Below are positions 45,107-53,972 of a stretch of DNA of 64,000 nt, one piece after another. Below the pieces are notes generated by a model. The model saw only the letters and a list, made by a program, of their open reading frames with translations. It ran no database searches and was not told where the DNA came from. Made by a program: the position numbers and the translations under genes. The stretch comes from Clostridium cibarium (GTDB lineage Bacteria > Bacillota > Clostridia > Clostridiales > Clostridiaceae). The stretch's first letter is position 1; every line of letters starts with the position of its first letter. Location: positions 1-64,000 of the forward strand of contig NZ_JACSRA010000010.1 in the NCBI RefSeq assembly GCF_014836335.1, given 5' to 3'.

Positions 45107-45146
45107 TAGTCCTAACATGGAATTAATTCTATGTTAGGACTTTTTG
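45107..45146 (+). terminator. Terminator of the secreted-protein gene
   Basis: Stem AGTCCTAACAT (45108-45118) with ATGTTAGGACT (45131-45141), extended by GAATT/AATTC, then T residues. Confidence 0.9.
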
Positions 45147-45182
45147 TGAGTCTAGCATGGATACGAACTAATGAAGAATTTA

Positions 45183-45297
45183 AATATCAGCCCAAATTCA
45201 CTTGATAAACTTTTATGGAAGTCTTGGGTTTAAAGCAGTTACAGAGGAGTATTTAGAAGAGGAAATTCCACATATAGAAATGTTATATAAAAAATAA
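45183..45297 (+). pseudogene. Truncated elaA 3' fragment
   Basis: The frame from 45187 reads ISAQIHLINFYGSLGFKAV and on to IPHIEMLYKK and a stop at 45295-45297, matching the last 37 residues of ElaA (43469-43912) with a handful of substitutions. The first 110 residues are missing and there is no start codon, so it is a duplication remnant. Similarity continues past the stop to 45348 (repeat copy 2). The frame is intact, so the event is either recent or the fragment drifts slowly. Confidence 0.88.
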
Positions 45298-45348
45298 GTT
45301 TGATAATAGGATGATGAGTTAATAGAAATTAAGAAAAGAGGAGAATCT
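45183..45348 (+). repeat. Direct repeat copy 2: elaA tail and flank
   Basis: Counterpart of 43798-43973. It runs up to the start codon of the alpha/beta hydrolase gene and supplies that gene's ribosome site AAAAGAGGAG. Confidence 0.85.
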
Positions 45349-45349
45349 A

Positions 45350-45982
45350 ATGAAAGAAAAAATTATAAAAGTTAGTTCATATTACGGAGGTGATTTTCAA
45401 AATGTTTTTGTTGATCAGGAAAGCAATATTTTAGTTATTATGTTTCCGGGAAGTGGATATATAAATGTTAAACCACTTTTGTATTATTCAAACAAAATAG
45501 CTTTGGAACTTGGCTTTGATACTCTATGTTTAAATTATGGTTTTCAGGTTTTCAATAAAGACTTTAATTTAGATAATGATAAAGAAATTGAAATTTTAGT
45601 TCAGGAATCAGAAAAAATAATTAGAAACTGTTTGAATAAAGAATATAAAGAGTTAATTTTTATTGGAAAAAGTTTAGGGACTATTGTGCAAAGCAAATTA
45701 TCTAAAAGATTTAAAGAATATAAACAAGTTCATGTCTATTTAACACCTGTAGATAAAACTCTAAAAAATTCAATTAAACATTCATGCTTAGCAATTTCAG
45801 GAACGAAGGATAAAAAGATAAATAGTTCAAATATAAAAAAGTTAGAAGAAAATGAAGAAGTTCAATTATTAAAAATTAATGGAGTGGGTCATAGCTTAGA
45901 AGGGTCAGATGTAATACAAAATATAAAAATATTAGCTGAATTAATGAGAACCATTAAGGAATTTTTGATAAAATCAATATAA
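45350..45982 (+). CDS. Alpha/beta hydrolase
   Basis: A 210-residue soluble alpha/beta-fold protein. IMFPGSGY follows the first strands (oxyanion region), the nucleophile elbow is GKSLGT (about residues 106-111), AISGTKDKKI carries the likely Asp, and NGVGHSLEG the His. No lid domain and no signal peptide. The substrate is unknown. Its ribosome site lies in the duplicated elaA 3' flank, which suggests elaA and this gene were once adjacent. Confidence 0.82.
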   Translation: MKEKIIKVSSYYGGDFQNVFVDQESNILVIMFPGSGYINVKPLLYYSNKIALELGFDTLCLNYGFQVFNKDFNLDNDKEIEILVQESEKIIRNCLNKEYKELIFIGKSLGTIVQSKLSKRFKEYKQVHVYLTPVDKTLKNSIKHSCLAISGTKDKKINSSNIKKLEENEEVQLLKINGVGHSLEGSDVIQNIKILAELMRTIKEFLIKSI

Positions 45983-45985
45983 AGT

Positions 45986-46032
45986 GAGCAATACTATATT
46001 AACTTAGATAAGTATTTACCATAATATTGCTC
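45986..46032. terminator. Hairpin between hydrolase and padR genes
   Basis: GAGCAATACTAT (45986-45997) pairs with ATAATATTGCTC (46021-46032) between convergent genes. There is no clear T run on the plus strand. Confidence 0.6.
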
Positions 46033-46038
46033 GTTAAT

Positions 46039-46590
46039 TTATATATTTTTTTTAGAATTTTCAATCTTATTTATACAATATTCAAGCCATTCAATATAAG
46101 ACTTCTCTCTTAAAATAGCACCCTTTAAAACTATATAATCCCCAAATTTAGGTGAGGAAATATCATCGATATCGGAAAGTTTATTTATATATTCTTCTAA
46201 GTTTTGAAGCTTTTCTGTGCGTTTATCCAGTTGACTAAAAAATTGTTTTAGTACTGTTTCATTATCCATTTCGTCACAGAAATAAGCTTTAAGTCTAAAG
46301 ATGTCTTTAGGGGTTTGTTCTAAAGGTTCATCCTTAACAAGCCATGTTTTTAGATCCTTCTTTCCATCTTCGGTAATTGTATATAATTTTTTTTCTAGTT
46401 TTTCCCCTTGAATAATTGTTTTATATGATATTAGACCTTCATCGGTTAACTTTTTTAGTTCAGGATAAATCTGACTATGTTTAGCATACCAAAAGTTAAC
46501 AAGGCCTTCGTTAAATTCTTTAGTTATATCATAGCCAGTTAAAGGTTCTCGATTTATTAAACCTAATATAGCATATTTTAAAGTCCTCAT
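46039..46590 (-). CDS. PadR-family transcriptional regulator
   Basis: A 183-residue PadR regulator: the N-terminal winged helix (about 1-85) has RTLKYAILGLINREPLTGYDITKEF and SQIYPELKKLTDEGLI, and a C-terminal helical dimerisation domain follows (about 95-180). The start is ATG 46590; a longer frame to 46662 would run across the operator. Divergent from the ene-reductase gene, with a PadR-type operator ATGT-N8-ACAT between them that overlaps the reductase -35. It likely represses both itself and the reductase until a ligand (often a phenolic compound) binds. Confidence 0.92.
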   Translation of the reverse strand: MRTLKYAILGLINREPLTGYDITKEFNEGLVNFWYAKHSQIYPELKKLTDEGLISYKTIIQGEKLEKKLYTITEDGKKDLKTWLVKDEPLEQTPKDIFRLKAYFCDEMDNETVLKQFFSQLDKRTEKLQNLEEYINKLSDIDDISSPKFGDYIVLKGAILREKSYIEWLEYCINKIENSKKNI

Positions 46591-46655
46591 ATGTAGAATT
46601 TCACTCCTTCTTGCTAATATTTTAACACTATAAATTAAAATGTAAACATAAAATT

Positions 46656-46699
46656 CAAACATGTAATTATTGACATGTTTGTTTTAAAAGGAATATAAT
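46656..46699 (+). promoter_or_regulatory. PadR operator overlapping the ene-reductase promoter
   Basis: CAAACATGT (46656-46664) and ACATGTTTG (46673-46681) are perfect inverted repeats spaced by 8 bases, containing the PadR consensus ATGT-N8-ACAT. TTGACA (46670-46675), an 18-base spacer and TATAAT (46694-46699) form the promoter, so the operator covers the -35. Confidence 0.85.
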
Positions 46700-46757
46700 G
46701 AATGTGAAAAGTTTAACTAAATTTTTTACTAATGAATTTTGATATGGAGGATGAAAG

Positions 46758-48752
46758 ATGAACAAGTATAAGAAACTGTTTGAATCGGTTAAAATTGGAA
46801 GTTGTGAAATTAAAAATCGTTTTGCTTTAGCTCCAATGGGACCATTAGGATTAGCAGATAGTGAAGGTGGATTTAATCAAAGAGGTATTGATTATTATAC
46901 TGAAAGAGCAAAGGGTGGAACTGGCTTAATTATTACAGGTGTTACCTTTGTTGATAATGAAGTTGAAGAACATGGAATGCCAAATTGTCCATGTCCAACA
47001 CATAATCCTGTTCAATTTGTTAGAACAGGTAAAGAAATGACAGAAAGAATACATGCATATAATTCAAAAGTATTTTTACAAATGTCAGGTGGATTTGGAA
47101 GGGTTACTATACCAACAAATTTAGGAGAATTTCCACCAGTAGCACCATCACCAATACAACATAGATGGCTTGATAAAACATGTCGAGAACTTACTGTAGA
47201 AGAAATTAAATCAATAGTTAAGAAATTTGGAGATGGAGCATTTAATGCTAAAAGAGCAGGTTTTGATGGTGTTCAAATCCATGCTGTACATGAAGGATAT
47301 CTTATAGATCAATTTGCAATAGCTCTTTTCAATCAAAGAACTGATGAATATGGCGGATCTTTAGAAAATAGACTTCGCTTTGCTCGTGAAATAGTTGAAG
47401 AAATTAAAGAAAGATGCGGACAAGACTTCCCTGTAACGCTTAGATATTCACCAAAGAGCTTTATAAAAGATTTTAGAAATGGTGCGCTTCCAGGGGAAGA
47501 ATTTATAGAAAAAGGTAGAGATCTTGAAGAAGGTATTGAAGCAGCAAAATTACTTGTAAAGTATGGGTACGATGCATTAGACACTGATGTTGGATCATAT
47601 GATTCATGGTGGTGGAGTCATCCCCCAATGTATCAAGAAAAGGGATTATACAGACCTTATGCCAAACTAATGAAGGAAACAGTGGATGTTCCTGTTATAT
47701 GTGCAGGTAGAATGGATGATCCAGACATGGCCTTAGAAGCTATAGAAAATGGAACATGTGATATGATAAGTCTTGGAAGACCATTACTTGCAGATCCTGA
47801 TTATGTAAATAAATTAAGAAGTAATAGATGTAAATCAATTAGACCTTGTATATCATGTCAAGAAGGTTGTATGGGACGTGTTCAGCATTATTCAATGCTT
47901 AACTGTGCAGTAAATCCTCAAAGTTGTAGAGAAAAAGATAATGCACTAACACCTATAATTAAGAAGAAAAAAGTTTTAATAGTTGGTGGAGGAGTAGCTG
48001 GGTCAGAAGCTGCAAGAGTTTTGGCACTAAGAGGTCATGAACCAGTTCTGTTTGAAAAATCGTCAAGACTTGGCGGAAACTTAATTCCAGGTGGAGCACC
48101 AGACTTTAAGGAAGATGATATAGCTTTAGCTGATTGGTATGCTCATACTTTAGAAGAATTAAAAGTTGAAGTACATTTAAATAGTGAAGTGACTAAAGAA
48201 CAAATATTAGAATATAATGCTGACAGTGTAATAATTGCAACAGGTTCAACTCCAAAAGTATTCTCACTTGGAGATGATGAAAATGTATTTACAGCAGCAG
48301 ATGTATTAACAGGAAAGAAAGATTCAAAAGATACAACAGTTGTTGTAGGAGGAGGCCTTGTTGGCTGCGAAACTGCACTATATCTTGCACAAAAAGGCAA
48401 AAAGGTAACAATAGTAGAAGCTCTTCATAAAATACTTGCTTTAAATGGACCTTTATGTTCTGCAAATAGTGAAATGCTTGAAAAGTTAATACCATTTAAC
48501 AATATTGAAGTTAAGGAAAACTCAAAAGTAAAAACATATAAAGATGGAATTCTTGAAATAGAAACAGAAAATGGTATTGAGAATATAAAATGCGATTCTG
48601 TAATACTTTCTGTAGGATATAAAGAGGAAAATTCTTTATACAAAGAATTAGAATTTGATATTCCAGAAATTTATCTTTTAGGAGATGCTCGTAAGGTTTC
48701 AAATATTATGTATGGTATTTGGGATGCATATGAAGTAGCAAATCATATTTAA
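46758..48752 (+). CDS. NADH:flavin oxidoreductase, old-yellow-enzyme / 2,4-dienoyl-CoA reductase family
   Basis: A 664-residue three-domain enzyme. An FMN TIM barrel (about 1-350) has the GVQIHAVHEGYLIDQF active-site segment, SLGRPLLADP and DEYGGSLENRLRF. A [4Fe-4S] cluster is bound by Cys364, Cys367, Cys371 and Cys383 (C-x2-C-x3-C-x11-C). FAD- and NAD-binding Rossmann domains follow, with VLIVGGGVAGSEAARV and VVVGGGLVGCETALYL. This architecture is shared by FadH, BaiCD/BaiH and clostridial enoate reductases, which reduce activated C=C bonds. The exact substrate is open; control by PadR suggests an enoate or phenylpropenoate. Own promoter and terminator. Confidence 0.9.
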   Translation: MNKYKKLFESVKIGSCEIKNRFALAPMGPLGLADSEGGFNQRGIDYYTERAKGGTGLIITGVTFVDNEVEEHGMPNCPCPTHNPVQFVRTGKEMTERIHAYNSKVFLQMSGGFGRVTIPTNLGEFPPVAPSPIQHRWLDKTCRELTVEEIKSIVKKFGDGAFNAKRAGFDGVQIHAVHEGYLIDQFAIALFNQRTDEYGGSLENRLRFAREIVEEIKERCGQDFPVTLRYSPKSFIKDFRNGALPGEEFIEKGRDLEEGIEAAKLLVKYGYDALDTDVGSYDSWWWSHPPMYQEKGLYRPYAKLMKETVDVPVICAGRMDDPDMALEAIENGTCDMISLGRPLLADPDYVNKLRSNRCKSIRPCISCQEGCMGRVQHYSMLNCAVNPQSCREKDNALTPIIKKKKVLIVGGGVAGSEAARVLALRGHEPVLFEKSSRLGGNLIPGGAPDFKEDDIALADWYAHTLEELKVEVHLNSEVTKEQILEYNADSVIIATGSTPKVFSLGDDENVFTAADVLTGKKDSKDTTVVVGGGLVGCETALYLAQKGKKVTIVEALHKILALNGPLCSANSEMLEKLIPFNNIEVKENSKVKTYKDGILEIETENGIENIKCDSVILSVGYKEENSLYKELEFDIPEIYLLGDARKVSNIMYGIWDAYEVANHI

Positions 48753-48770
48753 GCAATAAAATTTATATTA

Positions 48771-48807
48771 AAGAGTAGACTAATAAAAAAAGTCTACTCT
48801 TTTTTTA
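48771..48807 (+). terminator. Terminator of the ene-reductase gene
   Basis: Stem AAGAGTAGACT (48771-48781) with AGTCTACTCTT (48791-48801), then T residues. Confidence 0.9.
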
Positions 48808-48970
48808 CTTTCTTAAACAATATATACACTTTGTAAAACAAATCTGATATATTCCTTTTGGGGCTTTTGTAGATTAAGATGAACCTAGGAAAAAAATTTT
48901 TTTTATTATGTATTATGGAAGATATATAATTATTGATATAATGAGAAAAAAGAGGAGTGAGAGGCTTAAT

Positions 48971-49936
48971 ATGATACGAGATATACATGAAAAGTTATTA
49001 GCATTAACAGATGAAGAAAAACAAATTTTAAATGGGGAAATAGAAGTAGATAGAAGTCTTTACACCGATAATGGACAATTCATTATAGATAGCGATAAAC
49101 TATTATCTCAAGGGGAACTTATAGATATTAGAAAGCATACAAGGTTTATTAAGTTTCCGGAACATAAGCATAACTACATAGAATTTAATTATGTTTATCA
49201 AGGAGAATTAAAAGAGATTATAGATAACAAGGAAATAAATTTAAAAAAAGGTGAATTAATATTTTTAAATCAATATATAAATCATGAGTTAGAGATATGC
49301 TCAGAAAATGATATTAGTATTAATTTTATAATTAGGCCAGAATTTTTTGATTATATATTGAGTCTTTTAGATAATGAAAATATAATTAGTAGATTTTTAA
49401 TAACAACTTTATATACAGATTATAAAGAAGGAGAATATTTGTATTTTAAGGTAGCGGAAGATGAAAAAGTTCAAGAAATATTAGAGAAGATTATAATAGA
49501 ACTCTATACAGATGGGATGATGAGTCGGGTTACTATAAAATTGTTAGTTGGGCTCTTGTTTGTTGAACTAGTAAAAACTCCAGAATGTATTGAGATATAT
49601 TCAGTAGATAACTATGATAAGATGATAATTATTCAAGTTTTTAAATATATACATGAATTTTATAAAGAAGGTACTCTTTTGGAGATAGCAGAAAAATTAA
49701 AGCAACCAGACTATAAGCTTAGTAAGCTAATAAAGAAGCATACTCAAATGACATTTAAGGAGTTAATTCAAGAAAAGAGATTGAGTAGAGCCATTGAACT
49801 TCTTAAAGCTAGAGATTTATCAGTTGTTGAAATAATGCAAAAAGTAGGGTATGAAAATCCAACTTATTTTTATAAGATATTTAAGGAAAAGTATGGGGTT
49901 ACACCAATGGAATATAGAAAAAAAGATAATAAATAA
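48971..49936 (+). CDS. AraC-family regulator with N-terminal cupin
   Basis: A 321-residue regulator. The N-terminal cupin (about 55-145) has the PEHKHNYIEFNYVYQGELKE pattern that binds a sugar or metabolite; the AraC helix-turn-helix pair is at about 225-320 (LLEIAEKLKQPDYKLSKLIK and VVEIMQKVGYENPTYFYKIF). The start is ATG 48971 after the GAGGAGTGAGAGG site; the longer frame from 48908 has no ribosome site. Followed 124 bases later by an esterase gene on the same strand, its most likely target. Probably a plant-polysaccharide response regulator, but the ligand is unknown. Confidence 0.9.
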   Translation: MIRDIHEKLLALTDEEKQILNGEIEVDRSLYTDNGQFIIDSDKLLSQGELIDIRKHTRFIKFPEHKHNYIEFNYVYQGELKEIIDNKEINLKKGELIFLNQYINHELEICSENDISINFIIRPEFFDYILSLLDNENIISRFLITTLYTDYKEGEYLYFKVAEDEKVQEILEKIIIELYTDGMMSRVTIKLLVGLLFVELVKTPECIEIYSVDNYDKMIIIQVFKYIHEFYKEGTLLEIAEKLKQPDYKLSKLIKKHTQMTFKELIQEKRLSRAIELLKARDLSVVEIMQKVGYENPTYFYKIFKEKYGVTPMEYRKKDNK

Positions 49937-50060
49937 ATGTTATTTTCCTGTATTATTTACAGAGAAAAATATAGGAAGGTAGAAGTTAGGATTAATAATG
50001 TTAACAACGATTATATTTGGTATAATTTACTTAGATATTAATGGAAGTGTTGGTGATATT

Positions 50061-50963
50061 ATGCTAATAGAAAAAAATGAATTGTGGGAAAATAATAACA
50101 AGGTTACTTTAACTTCATATTTGTTAGATTATACAGATGAAATAGGTATACAGAAGCGTCCATCAATAATTATTTGCCCAGGAGGTGGATATTTATTTGC
50201 TTCAGATAGAGAAGCAGAGCCGATAGCAATGAAATTTGCAGGAGAAGGATATAATACTTTTGTTCTTAGGTATAACGTATACAATGAAGAGGGACAAAAC
50301 TCCAATAATACATCTAAAGTAAATAAAGAAACGAAATATCCAAATCCTTTATTTGATTTGGCAAAAGCTATGTTAGTAGTACGAAAAAATGCGGAAAAGT
50401 GGTCAGTAGATAAAGATAAGATCTTTGTTTGTGGATTTTCAGCAGGTGGGCATTTAGCAGCGAGCTTAGGAGTTCATTGGCAAGATCGATTATTGAGAGA
50501 AAAATTTAATGTTGATAATGAGATTTTTAAGCCAAATGGATTAATTTTGGGATATCCTGTTTTAGATTATTTAACTATGATGGAAGTTGTAAATGAAAAA
50601 GATGATGAGTGGCTTATCGATTTTTGGAAAACATCCAATAATGCTCTTTTCGGAGAAAAAAATCCTTCAGTAAATTATTTAGGAGAATTGAGTCCAGTAA
50701 AATTTGTAACAGATAAAACTCCACCAACATTTTTATGGCATACAGCAAGTGATGGTTTAGTAACTGCTAGAAATTCTTTGAATTTTGCAGCTGAGTTATC
50801 TAAAAAGGGGGTTCCATATGAACTTCATATTTTTGAAAAAGGCGATCATGGACTAGCATTATGTGATAAAGTCACTGCAAAATATGACTGTCAAATTAAT
50901 CTAGAAGTGAAGTCATGGTTTGATATGGCTCTTACTTGGTTAAAAAATATTCATTTTAGTTAA
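50061..50963 (+). CDS. Alpha/beta-hydrolase acetylesterase (xylan/feruloyl esterase-like)
   Basis: A 300-residue cytoplasmic esterase of the BD-FAE / acetylxylan-esterase-like group. ICPGGGYLFASDREAEPIA (oxyanion loop) is near residue 37; the nucleophile elbow is GFSAGGH; TFLWHTASDGLV carries the Asp and FEKGDHGLAL the His. No signal peptide, so it would act on imported short esters or oligosaccharides. ATG 50061 after GGTGAT; 49998 gives a longer frame with no alignment support. Likely regulated by the AraC protein just upstream. Confidence 0.82.
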   Translation: MLIEKNELWENNNKVTLTSYLLDYTDEIGIQKRPSIIICPGGGYLFASDREAEPIAMKFAGEGYNTFVLRYNVYNEEGQNSNNTSKVNKETKYPNPLFDLAKAMLVVRKNAEKWSVDKDKIFVCGFSAGGHLAASLGVHWQDRLLREKFNVDNEIFKPNGLILGYPVLDYLTMMEVVNEKDDEWLIDFWKTSNNALFGEKNPSVNYLGELSPVKFVTDKTPPTFLWHTASDGLVTARNSLNFAAELSKKGVPYELHIFEKGDHGLALCDKVTAKYDCQINLEVKSWFDMALTWLKNIHFS

Positions 50964-51136
50964 GCCTAAAGTTAACAAATTTATAACTAGTTTTTATCGA
51001 AAAATATAAAAAATAAGAAAATAGATAATATTTAGTAAAGTATTATTCGTTTTTTTTTGATATTAATATTAATTACAATATAAAAGAAATAACTTAAGTT
51101 ATTAAGGGTACAAATGAATTTTAGGGGGAAACGCAA

Positions 51137-52722
51137 ATGATAACAAAAAATATGAAAATATCACAAAAGCTAATTGCAGCAAGTATATTAAGCACAATAT
51201 TTTTGGGGTTGGTTGGCTTTTTTGGGGTAACGAGAATGAATATAATAAATGATAATTGAAACGATATTTATGAAGAAAATTTAGTATCCATGGATAAGCT
51301 GTATCAAATTCAATTAAATTTGTTAAGAACAAGGACAAATTTAGAACATCTTATTAATACTAGGTATGAAAAAGACTCGGATAGTATTGGAAAAACTATA
51401 CTTAAATCTATTAATACAAATGATGAACTTTATGATGAAGTTAATAACTTGACTTTTTCAAGTTCAGAGCAAAAAGAAAGTTATGATAGCGCAAAGGCAT
51501 CTTTAACTAAATATAAAGATTCAGTAAATAAAATTATAAATTTTGTTAAAGCAGGAAATTACGATGAAGCATCAAAGTTATATGAGGGTGATTTTACTAC
51601 AATAAGAAAGAAAGTGGAATCTGGGATGAATGATGCTACTCAATATAGTGGAACCGATGCAAAAAAAGTTGCAGATTCAAATCAATCTATATTTCAACAA
51701 GGGTTGACCGAAATGATAATTGCTATAATTGTTGGAATGATAAGTATTTTTGCAATTGAATTAAAAATTGGAAGATGGCTTTCAAGAAGAATAAATGTTG
51801 TAAATGGGTTTGCTAATGATTTACAAAATGGAGATCTTACTAAACGAATAAAGATAACAGCTAATGATGTTTTCGTGAAGATGAAAATAGCAAATGAATC
51901 AACTGAGCTAATAGCTAAAGGTACACAAGAATTAAGTAGTATTACAGAGGAAGTAAGTGCTTCAGCGGAAGAAATGGATTCAAATACAAGTGCTCTTGCT
52001 AATAAAGCAGATGATGTAGCTATTTCTGTAAAAGAAATTAGAAGTCGTGCTATTGATATAAAGCATAAGTCAGAAAAAAATATAGACATTGGAAATCGTA
52101 TTTATGAAGAAAAGCGAGTTAATATAATAAAAGCAATTGAAGAGGGGAAAATAGTTGAAGAGGTCAAAACTATGGCTGATTCAATAGGAGAAATAGCATC
52201 ACAAACAGATTTACTTGCATTAAATGCAGCTATTGAAGCAGCAAGAGCAGGAGAACAAGGCAAAGGATTTGCTGTAGTTGCTGATGAAGTAAGAAAACTT
52301 GCAGAGGAATCAGCTAAAGCTGTTGTAAATATCCAGTCAATGGTAACACAGGTGCAGGTAGCTTTTGATAATTTATCAAAAGGAGGAGAAGATATATTAG
52401 ATTATATATTAAACAATTTGAATCCAAGTTTTCAATACTTTTGGATACTGGTATTCAATATGAGAAGGATGCAGAGTTTGTTAATAACGTGTCTAAAGAA
52501 ATTGCATATTCCTCAAATCAGATGAATCAAATAGTAGAACAAGTTAATCTTGCTATGCAGAATGTGTCAGCTACAGCAGAAGAATCAGCCGCAAGCTCAG
52601 AAGAAATTTTAAGTAGTATAAATGAAGTTACAAATGCAATTAATGAAGTTTCTAAATCTGCTAAAGATCAATCTGAGCTTGCAAAAAAACTAAATGATTT
52701 AGTTCAAGAATTTACAATATAG
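51137..52722 (+). pseudogene. Broken methyl-accepting chemotaxis protein gene
   Basis: The gene begins at ATG 51137 after AGGGGG with a normal MCP start (MITKNMKISQKLIAAS, first helix), but codon 41 is an in-frame TGA (51257-51259). The frame resumes with a four-helix-bundle sensor, a second membrane helix ([20 protein letters not shown]), a HAMP remnant and the signalling tip ([43 protein letters not shown] is intact). Near 52436 one base is lost, and the C-terminal 93 residues continue in another frame from 52441. The HAMP-to-signalling linker also looks shortened. Two independent lesions point to a pseudogene. The segment after 52753 up to 53026 holds no gene. Confidence 0.88.
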
Positions 52723-52730
52723 TATTAAAG

Positions 52731-52759
52731 ACAGCATAGTAGACTATGCTGTTTTTTTA
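52731..52759 (+). terminator. Terminator after the chemoreceptor pseudogene
   Basis: Perfect 10-bp stem ACAGCATAGT (52731-52740) with ACTATGCTGT (52743-52752) and a T run. Confidence 0.9.
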
Positions 52760-53026
52760 TCTATAAATATTTTAGCAAATAGAATATTTATATCATTTAA
52801 ATTGAAAATGTTCAAAGTAAAAATTTAAGAAAAGCACACTATTCAGATAAAAATTCAACATTGTTATATGTTAATAGTAACTATTAAAGGGAAAGGTGTA
52901 ATTGTTATTAAGTATCATTATACATAAATTAATAATAAATATAATTTTATTTGAGATACTATTAGTAAATATATTTAAATTTTTCATAACCTAGTATTTG
53001 CTTAATTTGACAAGGAGGATTTTATT

Positions 53027-53176
53027 ATGAGTAAAAGAAAAGAAAATTCATCGGCAATAGGAGGGATTGGTAACTTTACTAGAAATGCAGTAGAAAGTTT
53101 TGAAGAAAATATAGTTAATAAAAAAGATTACTTAGAACAGGTAAGGGATCATAAAGAAGGATATTCCCATAAATAA
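53027..53176 (+). CDS. Small hypothetical protein, 49 residues
   Basis: ATG 53027 to TAA 53174-53176, preceded by a strong AAGGAGG site. The product begins MSKRKENSSAIGGIGNFTRN and ends KEGYSHK; it is charged, soluble, with no membrane helix. No family recognised. The ribosome site and clean termination support translation. The 160 bases after it hold a stop-interrupted reading frame (IPINKEFNIKVGTVCHLEGIP, stop, then VMVDSDLAIGAKPCKGKN) that may be a decayed gene tail. Confidence 0.6.
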   Translation: MSKRKENSSAIGGIGNFTRNAVESFEENIVNKKDYLEQVRDHKEGYSHK

Positions 53177-53288
53177 AGAATTTAATATTAAGGTTGGAAC
53201 GGTTTGTCACTTGGAAGGTATACCTTAAGTTATGGTAGATTCAGATTTGGCCATAGGTGCAAAACCATGTAAAGGGAAGAATTAATTG

Positions 53289-53330
53289 AAAAAGTATCAA
53301 ATAGATTTTAAAACTATTTAATACTTTTTT
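53289..53330. terminator. Bidirectional terminator
   Basis: AAAAAGTAT-C-AAATAG pairs with CTATTT-A-ATACTTTTT between the small-protein region (plus) and the membrane protein gene (minus), with A/T runs on both sides. Confidence 0.75.
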
Positions 53331-53338
53331 TAAAATTT

Positions 53339-53761
53339 CTAATTATTTTTACCGAACAAGCCTTTAAGCGTTAATCCTATTCCCGCAGCTATCATTCCAA
53401 ACATTAATATACCTTGAAATAAACTAACAGGTCTAAAGTATATTCTAAGTCCCATCAAAATACCAACTACAATAATAAGTATTCCAATAATAAGTAAAAG
53501 CCACCCTAAAATAGAACGTTCATTAAAGAATAGTACTATTATTCCAATTAGTAAAGGTAATAAAACTAGTCCAAAGTTTGGAGTGAATCCCAATACTCTC
53601 GCTAGTGTAAATCCTGTAGAAATAGTAGTATTTTCGAATATTATGTATAAACCAACTAGAAGAACTACTATTCCTCCAAAGAATGTTAGTATATTCCCTT
53701 TAGGTGGTTCAGTATAGTTACCATTTAAGTTTTCTTCGATATTATTTTTTTTCCTCAACAA
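53339..53761 (-). CDS. Four-helix membrane protein of unknown function
   Basis: 140 residues: a charged N-terminal segment of about 20 residues, then four predicted helices (ILTFFGGIVVLLVGLYIIF; the FGLVLLPLLIGIIVLFF segment; ILGWLLLIIGILIIVVGIL; LFQGILMFGMIAAGIGLTL). No family recognised. The start is TTG at 53761, five bases after AGGAGG; an ATG at 53766 is in another frame and stops at once, and no in-frame ATG exists near the N terminus. Single-gene unit. Confidence 0.72.
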   Translation of the reverse strand: MLRKKNNIEENLNGNYTEPPKGNILTFFGGIVVLLVGLYIIFENTTISTGFTLARVLGFTPNFGLVLLPLLIGIIVLFFNERSILGWLLLIIGILIIVVGILMGLRIYFRPVSLFQGILMFGMIAAGIGLTLKGLFGKNN

Positions 53762-53913
53762 TTCATCCTCCTAAAATCGTGAAGCAGTATAGGTTATATT
53801 ATAATTTAAATTTGAAAATATTTCAAATAACAGAAGTTGAATTGAAAAAGTAATTAAAGTTTTTTAAAGAGAGAACGATGCAAATAAGGATAATAAATTG
53901 AACAAATTTCGAT

Positions 53914-53943
53914 ATTACAAACGTTTTCTTGATGAAGTATAAT
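53914..53943 (+). promoter_or_regulatory. rha promoter with overlapping cre-like box
   Basis: TTACAA (53915-53920), a 17-base spacer and TATAAT (53938-53943). ATTACAAACGTTTTCT (53914-53929) matches 14 of 16 cre positions and covers the -35. The same layout is seen before the Opp-type operon at 36019. Confidence 0.6.
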
Positions 53944-53972
53944 TAGCTTAAAGATATAACAGGAGGAAAGGT

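Noticed and set aside
43798..45348. Insertion sequence between the two elaA-tail repeats
   Set aside because: No transposase or terminal inverted repeats are present; the repeats are parts of a gene and flank, consistent with duplication or recombination rather than transposition.
51694..52089. 131-codon minus-strand frame in the chemoreceptor region
   Set aside because: Hydrophobic-looking antisense of the coiled-coil coding sequence; no ribosome site. The plus-strand MCP remnant explains the region.
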